Origin: Sipunculus nudus
Lineage: Eukaryota; Annelida; Sipuncula; Golfingiida; Sipunculidae
DNA: 64,000 nucleotides
Reading direction: 5' to 3'
Assembly: GCA_026874595.1 (NCBI GenBank)
Contig: CM049309.1
Location: forward strand, 3,880,076 to 3,944,075
The notes under the pieces were generated by a model, which made no database searches, was not told where the DNA came from, and saw only the letters and a list, made by a program, of their open reading frames with translations. Shown piece after piece: positions 51,865 through 64,000 of this stretch (position 1 is its first letter; the number at the start of each line of letters is the position of its first letter). The position numbers and the translations under genes are program-made.

Positions 51865-52128
51865 TTATGAGGTATGCATATTCTTGTTTCTTTCTTCAGG
51901 AACAGTTTCCTTGCAACGTACATTTAATAAATCTTTCATATGTGTTCCTAACATCAGCCTATAGTCTTTATACGCCCAACGATAGAATCCAGTCAAATAT
52001 AATCGAAAACCTGAATGCCCCCGCGTCTCATTCCGGTTCGCAATGTAAACACCATCACTGACCAGGTCTTCAAGGTAAACATACCGGTGTATACATTTCT
52101 TGCCACGAGGACAGCCCCACAAACTAAA
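51865..52128 (-). CDS. Possible terminal exon, unrecognised
   Basis: A minus-strand frame ending at a stop at 51865. Its composition looks protein-like (segments IHRYVYLEDLVSDGVYIANR and YLTGFYRWAYKDYRLMLG). An acceptor-like AAAATTTAG precedes GTGGGGCTGTCC near 52128. The frame continues upstream into a tandem duplication, which is probably not coding. No family recognised and no partner exons found. Confidence 0.25.
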   Translation of the reverse strand, partial: FSLWGCPRGKKCIHRYVYLEDLVSDGVYIANRNETRGHSGFRLYLTGFYRWAYKDYRLMLGTHMKDLLNVRCKETVPEERNKNMHTS

Positions 52129-52140
52129 TTTTAAAAATAT

Positions 52141-52217
52141 TGGAGCGATTGCTGGATCACTCACGCACTGTCTCCAAATATTGGAGCGATTGCTGGATCA
52201 CTCACGCACGGTCTCCA
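52141..52217. repeat. 41-bp tandem duplication
   Basis: TGGAGCGATTGCTGGATCAC starts at 52141 and again at 52182; the copies differ at about one base (GCACTGTC versus GCACGGTC). Confidence 0.93.
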
Positions 52218-53000
52218 CCAGGTTATGAGTTTATACGGACGGACGGTATGATGTTTAGGATTCATGTAATTTAAGAGGCTGATAAAAATAAGTTGCAAAA
52301 TTAAGATACAAGCAGCTGGACATAGAAACGTTTTCTGTTCACAGAAGTGCTGTGCCTCAGAGAGGTGCGTGAGTTACTCTGCAGTCGTGCTAAAATGTTT
52401 CTACATAATCTTATGGAGACAGTTTCCCACTGAAAACCTATATTTTCTGTTAACTTTTTGAATAAAAAAAATAGCCAAAATTTCACATCTCAGTTAATAA
52501 ATTTCCCCAACCCCGGTTATAAGCCCGGTATACCGGGTCTATCAGCTAGTTTTATTATAAGTATTAGATATAGACATTGAGGAATGATTTGTTCTACTAT
52601 TGAGGGGTAACTCTTTTTTAAGGAAACAGATTTGACCACAGAACTAACATAGATATGCACCTAAAACTGTCACATAACTTATGGTTCTTTCTAAAAGTTA
52701 CTGTAACATTTTTTGTAAAAATTATTTAAAAATTTGAGCTTTTGGATGTTTGTATGAAAATATATTTATAATTTTTTTAAAGATAGAGATCGTGCTGATA
52801 TTTTACAGATATACCTGGCATGATTCCATGATGCATTTGTAAAATACACAATTGTAAAACTCAAAACCGCTGGATGATTCTGTTTGTAATTTGCTGCTTG
52901 CTATTGAAAGATCTGCATTTACAGATTTCACCTTAATTCTCATGTCAGCAGTTAGCTACCAAATTAAATGAAGTGCATAATCAAATCAAGCAATCAAAGC

Positions 53001-53910
53001 ACTAATTATCACCGATAAAATTATCAACTATAATGAGGTTTTTTTTGCAATGCAGTAACAGATATATGTTTCCCCTCCCCATGGGCCTAACATCCCCAAA
53101 TATAAGAAAAAATTATGGACTACTTCTAAAGTCACAGCATTCACAAATAATTTCTATTGAAGATAAGGCTCAAGGTAACATGTTTTTTTATTACTTTGAG
53201 TTTTTGGAAGAAACATTTCACGAGTCGAATTTCATGAAAATATACTAAGTGGTTCAAAAGCTATAGCGTTCACAAATAATAACTATTCCGGCTGATTGTC
53301 CTTGAAGATCCAGGTCCAGGTCACCAAGAACTACTCAAAGAACTTGGTTGAAACAATTAGTGTTTAAATTCGATGAAAAATATGCGATACTCCAAAAGTT
53401 AAGGAGTTCACAAAAAAATCGGCTTATTTCGGCCTATTTGACCTTGATGATTAAGGTCAAGGTCGAAAAATTTTCGAAACAATTAAATTTCATGTTTCAT
53501 GAAAAAATGTTGAGTGGTTAAACAGTTATCGCGTTCACAAGAAATGACACAAACGATGCCGACGACGACGACGACAGACCAAACACTATGGCTCCCCCCA
53601 TCCCATGCATGCATTATTTTCACGAATTGAGAAATGACATTCACTGCAAATTTCACGGCCATCCGTGCATTTACTATCACAGATAAAAGTGTCCATTGTC
53701 AACATGCAGATTAAATTACAATTCATTCCATAAATTAACTCTCACCGATAAAGCTATCCAATATCATCAAATATAAGTGTGACAAGTTTCAAAGCAGTCC
53801 GTGCATTAACTATCACAGATAAAAGTATCGAATATCAACCAATATATGGATGGCCATTTTCATGGCGACCCATGCATTAATTATAACCGATAAAGCTACA
53901 AATAATTATC
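53001..53910. repeat. Diverged ~70-bp repeat, interrupted
   Basis: A motif like GCATTAACTATCACAGATAAA recurs near 53001, 53667, 53732, 53803 and 53873. Between the first and second occurrences lies a different repeat (about 53033-53590) with GCGTTCACAAATAATAAC-type phrases, CCTTGATGATTAAGGTCAAG and a GACGACGAC tail. Confidence 0.6.
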
Positions 53911-54114
53911 ATGCATGACACAGTTCGAGACGCAACACTGAATTCGGAGCTTTTGTATGTACACACAATGTCAAGTGAAATTTAACAGTTTCGAGCAAAA
54001 TACCTGAAGAATCGGCTATGCGAATCCGATTCAACTTTGCATGCAGGTCAACAGGTCTAAAGATGTAAATTAGGTGCATATATTTGCATCCGCCAAGAGT
54101 GATTGCGTTCATCC

Positions 54115-54440
54115 CCTTTCGTGTGTGCGTGTGTGTCTGCTCACAACGTAATCAAGCAATCATGAACAGAATCTCATGAAATTTTCAGGGCATTTCGGAA
54201 ATGGGCCAATAAAAATTCGATTAGATTTTGATGTGGATCCGACACATGGTCCGCATTCCGGAACGTCATCAATGAATATTCACAATAATATTATTGTACG
54301 GTCACTCATACACGAATGAACCTGGGAAAATGGGCTGAATAAGTGAATGCAAACGTCAAACACAGGTGGAGAGGATCACATGACCCCCCCCCCCCCCCAA
54401 TGGCAGAGGCTTGCATACCTTTGAATGCAGAATTCTAGGT
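54115..54440. repeat. Dispersed repeat, second copy
   Basis: Same family as 40890-41150, same orientation. Includes a C run at about 54386-54398. Confidence 0.75.
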
Positions 54441-57352
54441 TTAATATATGATCCAGGTAGGATAGTTATTCAACATATTTACTTGAACACCATGAAATCG
54501 ACGTTCACGATGTGTAAAGTCATGCCTTTTCTCTAGAACACACAACATATATTACCAGGACTGAATGGGGGGTTTCAATGAAATTTTATCTGGACCTTTA
54601 AGAATACGTAGTTTGAAATTTCTACCTGTTGAATTCCTGCCGGGTCGATGCAAGGAAATTAGCTGGCCGATTTATGGTGAATTCGATTATTTCAGGCAGT
54701 TTAGGTAGACAGAGACCTTGTATCCTTCACAGCTGCTGTAACAGATGTAATATTTTCCCCCTGGCAATACTCTCTTTGACATTCTGTCATACAATACTAA
54801 GATAAATTTATCAAATTACTGGCATAATAAATAGATGTGAGACACTTCAGGTATATAAATAATGTAAAAAAAAGACAAAATTACACGTATTTCAAATGTT
54901 CGAGAATTCAGTTTTAACTGGTATGGCGTCTCTGCAAAATAATACGGATATTCTCAGCAACGTTTCAGTAAGAACAAGAAAATAAATATTTTATTTTTTT
55001 ATTTTACATTAACATGTTGTTACTTGGATCATTTTTCGGGAGGGTTTCGAATTCGCAACATTCATGATAGTGAAAATAAAATTCTGTGAATCAGACGCCG
55101 CATCTACATAAGTAGTCGTTATATTCCATAGTGTTACTGGCATCTCGTGTATATAAGCTATGCCTGTCGCGTCAAAAATCAAAAGACAAATCTGTTTTAT
55201 AATTGACGGTGCTGGTACCGGACAATTGTAACTGAACTCCTCTGTGGTCACGCCTCAGACATGCACGTTTTTGGTCTTGAACTGTCGACAATGATGCAAA
55301 CTGTGTCCTTAAGGGGGGTATATTTCCTTATTTTTCAATTAATTCGGGAAACATTCAAATTATTTTTCGCCACCTATCGGCAACTACAATTGGCAAGGCA
55401 GAAAGCAGTTTGTTACTCTGAATCAGGGCCTCAGGCCCTCCGTATTCTGACATTTTCTGAGACTCAAAAAGTTTGATATTACAAAATGTCCATGCAGTTG
55501 TTTATGGAGCATCAACACAATTTTATTCTTCATAAAATATATGTAGTAAGTAGGGATTGAATTAAGCTTTTGTCTTATACATTGCTTATTAATTTACAAA
55601 TAATCTTTCAGGCATGTTATAGATTTGACAGTCTTCATAATAGTAAAGTACAATCTGTATGGGATAAAACTATAAGCATGTATAGGAGAAGCTAATGATT
55701 TAAATTATAAGTGGTAACTGATCTTTTATTTTATCTATAAATCAAAGTTGTTATTGCCTGTTGAACTTTTATATTGGTTTTCAATAATAAAAAAAATATT
55801 TCAATTCGTTTTCCTTGGATCCTCGTTAAATATTAAGATTTGAGGGCATGCTTGGCCTAAATCGTCCACATGATGAAAGATATACTCCGCGTAAGTAAAT
55901 CAACGGCAATAAAGTTTAACCCCGCGAATATTAAAAAAAAACACATTTAAAGTCTTAGACTTGTTCTATGCTTATATTCTAATTTGCTTTTTTTGCGAAA
56001 CGAAGCAGGGAATCATAAGGATGGACTCCTCAACTGCTTTTTTTTTTTGACTGGCGCAATGTAGAGACAATAGATTGCCCCTGCAGTTAACTATGATTAC
56101 AACACTCCATACACAATTGTGCGATTTAACCTATTCCTATTGATTAATGTTAAGTACATCTATGTGTATTGGATGTTTTACCATTGAAAAACATAATTGT
56201 CCTATTCACAGTACTATTTTGCATCTAGGCAGTGAAAATATGTACATAATAGTACACAGACCTGGCGCATCATACAGGACTACCGCAAGATGTCTACAGC
56301 GTTGTTTATGCCTCAGCTCTCACTGGAAAAATTACAGAATTTATTGGTGCTTCGTGCTTTCCAAAAAGGTAATTTTTTATAATAATATGAACATTGATAG
56401 TTACAACAATAGGAAATTTTTTTTATTCAATTTTCTTTCTAAGAGAATAACAGATCGTTTTGTGTTATAATCTCAAATAACCCTTTCGTTGGCCGGTGAA
56501 ACAACAGATTTAGAAAACTTTTGCGTCGCCGAGGGCGGCTAGGAATCAGCCTGTTGTAGAGGTTACTTTTATCGATTGCCGCCAAATCGCGCTGCACGGG
56601 CTTAGCCGTCGGTCTGTCTTATTCGCATGGACCTGTTCTCAATGCAGTGTGAGGAAAGAGCAGCGAACATTATGGTAAAAATTCATTTGTCTAATTACCG
56701 GTATATATGGAACCTGAATTTGAAGCGTTCGTAAACAAATTTTAAAAAAAAAAAGTGGCCCTGTTGTACTCTTTCACAGAATAAATCAAGTTATGCAGCG
56801 AATGTTGGCTGGTTTATGATAAACGATCCCAAGCTATTTTACACATCCGGATTTGCTGACAGCCGCTCGGGCCTACTCGTCTAGCTCCGCTGCTTTATCA
56901 TGGCTGGAGCGGCCATTTTGGATGAGCAAGTTTCACACGTTCAGAAGAATGGAAGAGGCAAGTCAATTCTATCTCAGGCGCGCACATTGTTTATCTAATA
57001 TTATCTTTATATGCACTCTCACTGACGGGGGGGGGGGGGGGGGGGGGGTCGGGGGCGTCTGCGAGTCCTCTTTCCTGGAAAGTATGTAATCAACTAATCT
57101 GTGGACGTAATCTCCCGGCTTCTCAGCTTCAGGCGGGATGAGGAGCTGTAGGATAGTAAAAGTAACGACGTTATGGACAAAATTAAATAAAAAAAATCGT
57201 TTGCCTCTTATCGATTGAAGAAAGAAGTGGAGAAAACCTAATCGAACATGTATGTAAGTTGGACGCTCAGAGAACCCTCCATAATACAGTCGGATAGCTG
57301 CTCTTCATATCTGTTACTTAGTGGACCCTTATAAATTTTAAACAACGTATGG

Positions 57353-57353
<1 letters not shown>
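54441..57353. other. No gene supported
   Basis: A 19-20-base G run with GGTCGGGGGCG lies near 57027-57056. An ATG in reasonable context at 56899 opens MAGAAILDEQVSHVQKNGR, but no convincing donor follows in frame. Confidence 0.4.
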
Positions 57354-57408
<55 letters not shown>

Positions 57409-57416
57409 GGGGGGGG
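57354..57416. repeat. AT dinucleotide microsatellite and G run
   Basis: About 26 AT units (57354-57406) followed by a run of ten G. Confidence 0.95.
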
Positions 57417-57792
57417 TCTTAACGTTTATATTAATGTATTAATGATGCGGTAATGCCCTGTGTCATAAAAACATCTCATTCGAATATGTAAATGGAATTT
57501 AAATGTAAATTGTGTAATATATTTTATAAGGAAACGCTGAGTTAATTCACGAGCGTAACATGACGATGAGCGTAGGCCTAGCCTACACCTATGTTACCCA
57601 GAAGGTTAAAGCTATGTAATATAATGGCGTTTTAACATCGTTAAGCCGAGCACATATTAAGAATTCATTGGTATCGACCTGAAAGTTTCACTTTGGTTTG
57701 TTTGAGGGATGTATTTTTACCTTCAATAGTTCAAACCTTACAGATTTGTTTTAATGTCTTAATGAATTTATTCTTTGCTTTGCTCCTCTTAG

Positions 57793-57827
57793 AATAACTT
57801 TCACATGGGCAAATCGATAAGTACAAG
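57793..57827 (+). CDS. Candidate exon A of an unknown plus-strand transcript
   Basis: 35 nt between a pyrimidine-rich acceptor (TTTGCTCCTCTTAG) and a consensus donor (AAG|GTAAGTAC). Only one frame is open: NNFHMGKSIST. It joins in frame with the candidate at 58866-58930. It may equally be non-coding. Confidence 0.25.
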
Positions 57828-58379
57828 GTAAGTACATTTCCATATGTCGGTCAATAGATACTGATTAAACAATGCTTTACATGTACTATTTAAAGAAAAT
57901 ATACATGAACCAGCGGCGGGGAAAGGGAGAGGGCGCCAATCCCTTTTTATCCGATTTAAATATATGAAAATAGAAAATCATGCACGCTTAACATCGAAAA
58001 AAGCACCACAATTTGGGTCTGGCACCGTTTTATACAACACGAAATTTTTGTATTTAAAATCTATTGGCAGTCTTCACACACGTGTTCACCGTGGCCAGGG
58101 GTCTGAAGTTTGTGTAGCCCTCTAGCCGTCCCTATGAACATGAATGTCTACACATGCATCATTATAACATGCCTATGTACTGTGTTCGATATGAAAGTCT
58201 GCATTAATTTTCACTGACACGTTTTAAAAAACATGTTGCAGAGAAAGTTTATTTCTGAACGACCTTTGCTATTATTTAAACAGTAATTTGATGTCAGCAA
58301 CAGTTGTACACACATTGTGGATGATACTACGTGATACACGTAGCCTACATGGGTCCGGCCTGGTGAGTGCTCATTCGGG

Positions 58380-58760
58380 GACTTTTTGTTTTATAAGTCC
58401 ATGGCCAGAGCGGATATTGGTACCGCCCAGGGTGGCGAGACTTAAGTATTTTTTTCAAAGGTCTGTGTCTAAGAATGATATATTGGTATGATAACTGAGA
58501 GTGGTATGTTAATAATAGTTATCAACCATTCAATGTAGTGACCCTGTTTGAAAATTAAAACTTTAAGCTGCATCGACTTTTCTACAGTATTTTGTTAAAA
58601 ACTTCATGAATACAAAATGTATTGTAACAAAGTTGGTCTCAACAGATAGCTAAGATCCAGGGCTTTTGTTTTATGGTGGCATTTACATGCATTGAACTTC
58701 AGTGGCAGATACTAATATTTACCCCTACCCCTTAAAACTGTCGAAAGTTCTGTATTTTTA
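58380..58760 (+). repeat. Dispersed repeat, left inverted partner
   Basis: Reverse complement of 62400-62790, moderately diverged. Best-conserved part is about 45 identical bases ending in TACCCCTACCCCTTAAAACT. TTGGTATGATAACTGA and TTGGTACC are also shared. Confidence 0.8.
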
Positions 58761-58865
58761 TTTTTGTCAGCTCCATATATGGAACCTATGCTTGTTTCGT
58801 TATGTTTTTTAACTGTTTCATGATTTACCTGTTTTCTTCACTCTTGCATTAAATATCATGCACAG

Positions 58866-58930
58866 TGAAGGAATAATATTGGCGATGCTATTCAATATCA
58901 GATGCCGGCTGTCAAAATTATTTGCGCAAG
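58866..58930 (+). CDS. Candidate exon B of an unknown plus-strand transcript
   Basis: 65 nt between ATCATGCACAG and AAG|GTGAGTAG. Joined to exon A it reads EGIILAMLFNIRCRLSKLF. A further acceptor at 59116 would give a stop six codons on (59131). No protein family recognised and no start exon established. Confidence 0.25.
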
Positions 58931-59579
58931 GTGAGTAGCATAATCGGGGTACCGATGTTCAATATATGATTTCAACTTTCAAATAAGAACAATTTTACAG
59001 GTATTTTATGTTTTACAAATATAAAAATTTTATATATTCTACCTTAATAGGTAGTGACTCTTATTAAAGAGTTCATTTAACACCATCTTTCTTGTTCCTG
59101 ATCTTCACTTGCAAAGGAAATCTAAAACAGTAGTCTTTCATACAATTCTTGCACGGGCACACCATGGCATACAAATGAAATCGTCAACAAATCGGTGTGA
59201 GATCCAGAACAAGGCTTACAGGCCTAATTGCGAGCCCGTGCAATATGATATTCATCAGGCATATAATGCTTACATAATAACATGCTTGACCACAATTGGA
59301 AAACTGCTTGATTACTTTTCAAATACATGTATATAAGACACGTACATGTACAAAGCAAGCACTAAAACTGTTTGAACCCGAGTACTAGATTAAAAGCTTG
59401 TAATAAAACACAAAATATATTCAAAGAAACTTGCTGTGCATGTATCAATGTTATGTGATGCGATGAATGAATGGAGTACAGGTATGTGATATGACATAAA
59501 TCTCAACAATGCTAAATAACGCTGTAGTAAAATTCAGATCCTGCTTTAAACAAATTTTTTTTCGTCCCTTCCTGATGAC

Positions 59580-62258
59580 TTAAAGAAAAGAATTAAAGAA
59601 AAGAACTCAATTTTCCATTAAAACTTATTTTCACACTTCAGGACTGCCTAATATCAACTTATCCGTTTTTCTTAATATTCACCATAACTATTTTCCCATA
59701 TATTTCCTATATACATGCCAGAAATTAAGACATATTGTGTTATTTCTTTAAGTTATGGGCCCTATATAATAGCGCACTTTGTAAAATATCAGGAAAGATA
59801 TTTACTCACTTAATATGATAATTCTTTAAGCTATAGACTCTTTTTAGGTATATAACTTTGTTTAATCAGGAATCAATTTGTTACCTAAAATAAGACCTGA
59901 ATTTTTAAATGTTTAAGTTATTAGCATAAAAATAAAACCAGTACCTTAAATTTTACCCACCTTTGGCCATATTATGTTTTTCCCCCTTTCAGTAGTGTGG
60001 ATTTAATTTTCACATAATGTAAACGTAAGTATTTAATATGTTTATATCTGAAATTTGAAAATGAAAGCAACAATTTTGTTTGGGCTCTTTTGTATTCACT
60101 GGAATGTTTTAAGTTGCAGGCTGGCCACTTCTGGTTACCGGAGGTCAGCTGCGTCAGGGTACATGATCTGTGATGGGTCACTGGGGGAGATCCCCTGCTT
60201 TGACAGGCATACCGTTTTTCTAATATCAACCCCCACTCTCGCCCCCCCCCCCATGCACCCACCCCAGGTGTTATGTAGTAATTGTAATGTTGGCCCCGTG
60301 GTTCCTTTATTGTAATGCTGTTTCAACTCCAATATACAAAACTTTTCTTGAACGGGAAAATGTCCAGAGAACTGGATATCCCGTCAAACGGGAATGTGAG
60401 AAAATTGTACATATACACAGTCACAGAATTGACCGAAAACAATAAATATCTATTTCGTGCAAGCTGAATCAGAGAACCTAATCTGTTGCCAATACGGAAA
60501 GTGACTTATGTGAGAAAAGTGTATTTTGCCTTGTAATCGAATCTGAAACAGAACAAAGATACCGCATGTAGAAAAAAATCACAAAAACTAAGATTGCACC
60601 AAAAAAATCAAATGAAGATTCTAATAAAATATACATGCCTTGTTAATTAGAAGTGGATTTTAGTAACTGTAACATTTTATAAGATACTGCATTGCACATA
60701 AATGTTTGACATTAAGTATATAATTCATAAATAAATCCGACAATCCATCAACCAGGGACATAAACCTGTTCATTTAAGGAGACCTTTAAGATATGTCCGC
60801 CATCTTAAGTACACATGCATTTGAGTGATGTTTATTTTAATCTGGCATTTAATAGCATATAAAAAGTTAAGGATTTCAAAATTCATTTTTAAAATGCAAA
60901 AAAAAAAAGAAAAATTAAGAATTCAAATCCAAAAAGTAACCAAGTGTGAACAAAACCTAATCAGCTTTTGAGACCCATACGTTGCACCTGCTTATATAAT
61001 TAACAGTCGATCATAGTCAAACTTTTGAGAAATAGTGTCACATATGTAATATAAAATTAGGAATAAACATATTCATAAAAATAAAAGCATTACAGTGTGA
61101 CAAAAAACCTAATAGAGTCTGGAGAGCCACAAAATTCACCTGCTACTATAATAAGAACTAGATCCAATAAAATACTTTTGAGAAATGGCGCCGCAAATGA
61201 AATGTAAACATTTTTTATAAATAATTAAAAAAAAAAATCCAAATATCATTCAAGTGTGACCAAAACCTTATCACCCTATCACCTCTGGAGACCAATCAGA
61301 CGTACCTTCTACCATAATTAGAAGTAGATCTGGGTAAAATTTTTTCGAGATAACGCATCGCATTACAATTGTTTACGGACGGGTGGACAGGGAGACGGAC
61401 GGGGCTGATCACTAATCCCCCCCCCCCCCCCTCGCTCCGCTGAGGCGGGGGATAAATTGTAATTCAAAGGGTAAAAAATGATGTTATAAAAAAATGAGAA
61501 TATAATGAACATTTGTTCATTCTTTTCCTGCCCCAGCAGAATGGGAAATACGGCTTTGTTTCTCCGATATGTTTATATAGAGATGTTGTAAATCCCATCA
61601 TCCCACCTCCTGCCGTTGATTCCTTACATCTGTGCATGGTAACATTATTTTTGTTGCAAATGTGTTTATTTTATTATTTCTTTAATTAGTTTTAGAAAAC
61701 ATAAAGATATAATTGAAATATATTCTTGCCTCAGGAAAATTGGACAAAAAGTGATCAGCTCTGTGAATTAAGTGAATATCCTGTATGTATACACAGAGAT
61801 GTTGAAACCCTATCAGCCCCCACCGCCACCGCCAACAAAACACCTGTGGACTGGGGATATCTGTTATATTGCAAATGTATACTTTTTATAAGATAAAGTA
61901 TATATATATTTAATAATTTATTTAAAAAGAAAAATAGATCTTAATGAACAAATGTGCATGTGTAGACTGCTGAACTGTCCACAATTTATCAAAAAGCCAA
62001 CCAGTGATCATGGTAACAATATCTATTTCATGTTCACAAACTTCTCACATTTTTCAGTTTCAACATTGGGAAACACATGGTCAGGTAACAAAATATCATT
62101 TGTAAAAATTTCTTATTCATCAATACAAACTAGTTATACCAACTAACCATGGTCTATATTAAGTCTTCCTCTCAGACTTTATCTCCTTTTGATTTTATTT
62201 TAGATTTTTACCCTCAGGATCAACTTCAGCTGAGCACAGTGACCCATGGGTCCCTTGT
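59580..62258 (-). mobile_element. Hairpin-ended element, reversed and 3'-truncated
   Basis: On the minus strand it begins ACAAGGGACCCATGGGTCAC then GCTCAGCTGA (62258 downward). Its far part (59600-60330) matches the 3' halves of the intron 7 and intron 2 copies, for example TTTTAAGTTGCAGGC and TGGGGGAGATCCCCTGC counterparts. The terminal hairpin is missing. A different repeat is nested at about 60780-61445. Confidence 0.65.
60780..61445. repeat. Nested dispersed repeat with G/C-rich end
   Basis: Three diverged blocks share CAAAACCTAAT or CAAAACCTTATC, then GGAGA and AGAACTAGATCC or AGAAGTAGATCTGG, about 140-175 bp apart. It ends GGACGGGTGGACAGGGAGACG, a C run (61418-61431) and CTCCGCTGAGGCGGGGGATAA. 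Confidence 0.6.
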
Positions 62259-62399
62259 TTAAGGATGGCCTAAACTGTTTGTTAAAGTGAATGTCAAGAC
62301 TAAAATAATTAAAAGAGACAAGGAAAACCAAGCTGGTACCTTTTTCAATCATAGAATAAAAGGCAATAGCAATCGTAGGTTAAGTGAATAAAAATACCG

Positions 62400-62790
62400 A
62401 ATATTCGACAGTTTTAAGGGGTAGGGGTAAATATTAGTATCTGCCACTGATGACAAATGCATTTTACTGCCACATCTGACACACCCTCAGAAAGCCCTGG
62501 GTCTTACCTATCTAATGAGACCAAATTTGATATAGTATATTTTGTTTTCATGAGGATATTAACTAAATACTGTGGAAAAGTTGAAGCAGATTAAAGCTTA
62601 AAATTTATGCAAGGTCACAACTTTCAAAAGCATAACTATGACGAAGCTACCACTCTTGATCAGTTATCATACCAAAATAACATCTATAGACATAGACCTT
62701 TAAGATAAACTTGCTTACGTGTTGCCACGCTGGGTGGTACCAATGTGTGGAAAATGAGCTCTTGGCCCATGGACTATATTAGTCATTATT
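62400..62790 (-). repeat. Dispersed repeat, right inverted partner
   Basis: Inverted relative to 58380-58760; the two lie on either side of the reversed hairpin-ended element. Confidence 0.8.
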
Positions 62791-64000
62791 GTAATAAAGT
62801 TTTCCCGTCTGTGTTTGGTACACAGGAACTCGCTTGAGAAGGTCGTTTTCAGGTGGTTTGACAAATTCCTTTCTGCAAGATTATACTGTTTTCGCCTTTC
62901 ATAATTTATTTTAAGTCAAGAGAGCGTGGTGAAATTTTATACGTAAGTCTTTACAGAGAGGCTGGGCTCAGTACAGAAGACCTGAAATATTCTGGTAGCC
63001 GTGGTTAAAAAATTCCTTTACGAGCATGGGAACGAATAACTGAACTCAAACCCTTTTCAGAAGTATGGGGAGCACACATAATTCATTTTCCCAAAAACTG
63101 CCTTTTCAGAGATTTGTGAACAACACCGGTTCCACGGCCACTGCGCGTTAATGGTTGTCCGCAGTGTTTTGGTCAGGTCAGCGATCGTCACAGCTCCAGG
63201 TTTGTCTCGTGGTCAATGATACAAGCTAGACTCCAACAGAAATCTCTCGTGGATAATTAAGATTGCCTATTTCTTTTATCATTTTATATATCACTAAATG
63301 TGTTCTTATTAGGTCAATGAACCAGACCCGTGCATTCAGTGTTAGTCTTCGCTGATATGCGTTGCTATAGTTGAGTGGAAACGGCCCATTACAAAGCCAA
63401 CATGAATCTCAGTTTAAGGTTTCTAATAATAAATAGATTGTTTAAACAAAGAAATTGACAGCTTTAGTTTACAAATTACAAAACGAGATTTCCTTTCCAT
63501 TGAGTTAATTACGCCAAAAAGACACCAGATCATGATGTAAACTTTGTGAATATTAAACCCTTCCAAGGAGTCAACCCAATGCAAATGAAATCGTAGAGGG
63601 TCCGAACGTCCCCACACAGGGAGTCAGATTGACTCATAAATAACATCTATTCAGAGAGACATATGTAATTACAATACATGAATGACGGACTCTGCATTGG
63701 CCGATTTAGTCAAGAATAAATGTTTAAATGATCAAAATGACACTTGACATACAAATTACTAAACCAAGCCTCTGTTCTCTAGAGTAAAATGCCCCCCCTC
63801 CCCCCCCCCCCCCCCCAAAAAAAAAAAGTTTTCCGGAGTAAATTTTCTGAAAAATAAAAGCTTTTCCTATAGTGAACGCAATGGAAATGACATCCTCCCA
63901 CGCCCAGCATCCTTGTTAACCTTCACACATGCAGGTAAGGCATGTTTGAGTGACGTGCTTAGGCGACTTTGAGTGTGGCGTACTTATAGTGGCACTCATT
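62791..64000. other. No gene supported
   Basis: AT-rich with a C run then A run at about 63793-63827. No splice-framed coding sequence recognised up to the window end. Confidence 0.45.

Overview
This is a stretch of animal nuclear DNA: AT-rich, full of introns, and dominated by repeats. The one confidently named gene is PEX3, the peroxisomal membrane-protein import receptor, on the minus strand from 49262 down to 25005. I could place all 13 coding exons. Each intron is GT-AG, every phase matches, and together they encode 373 residues plus a stop, the same length as I recall for the human protein. The ends of the mobile elements resemble ones I associate with bivalve molluscs. That assignment is from memory and is inference only.

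Layout. Positions 1 to about 16640 hold a tandem array of a roughly 3.24-kb unit (starts at 1, 3233, 6474, 13367). Each unit ends in a 25-bp minisatellite with a 348-bp higher-order period. Copy 3 is interrupted by a 3.35-kb mobile element with a 3' hairpin (8263-11610). Copy 4 is a chimera of a young left part and an old right part. A degenerate partial copy follows at 17470-18175. At 18778-19832 sits an element with 22-bp perfect terminal inverted repeats. At 20251-20680 (minus) there is a terminal coding exon of an unrecognised protein that appears frameshifted. From 25005 to 49262 lies PEX3; its introns carry two hAT-type elements, two copies of a hairpin-ended element family, several minisatellites and a fold-back element. 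From 49.3 to 64 kb I see only weak exon candidates, microsatellites and repeats, including a reversed copy of the hairpin-ended family.

The most unusual signals are these. (1) A 27-bp minisatellite of about 42 units in PEX3 intron 1 whose unit is the exon-2 splice acceptor plus the first bases of exon 2. It repeats potential acceptors in the reading frame of the membrane anchor. (2) The nested satellite array, with its clean insertion and recombination junction. (3) A family of elements that share termini and a 3' hairpin but have unrelated interiors. No prokaryotic genes, CRISPR arrays, rRNA or tRNA genes were recognised.
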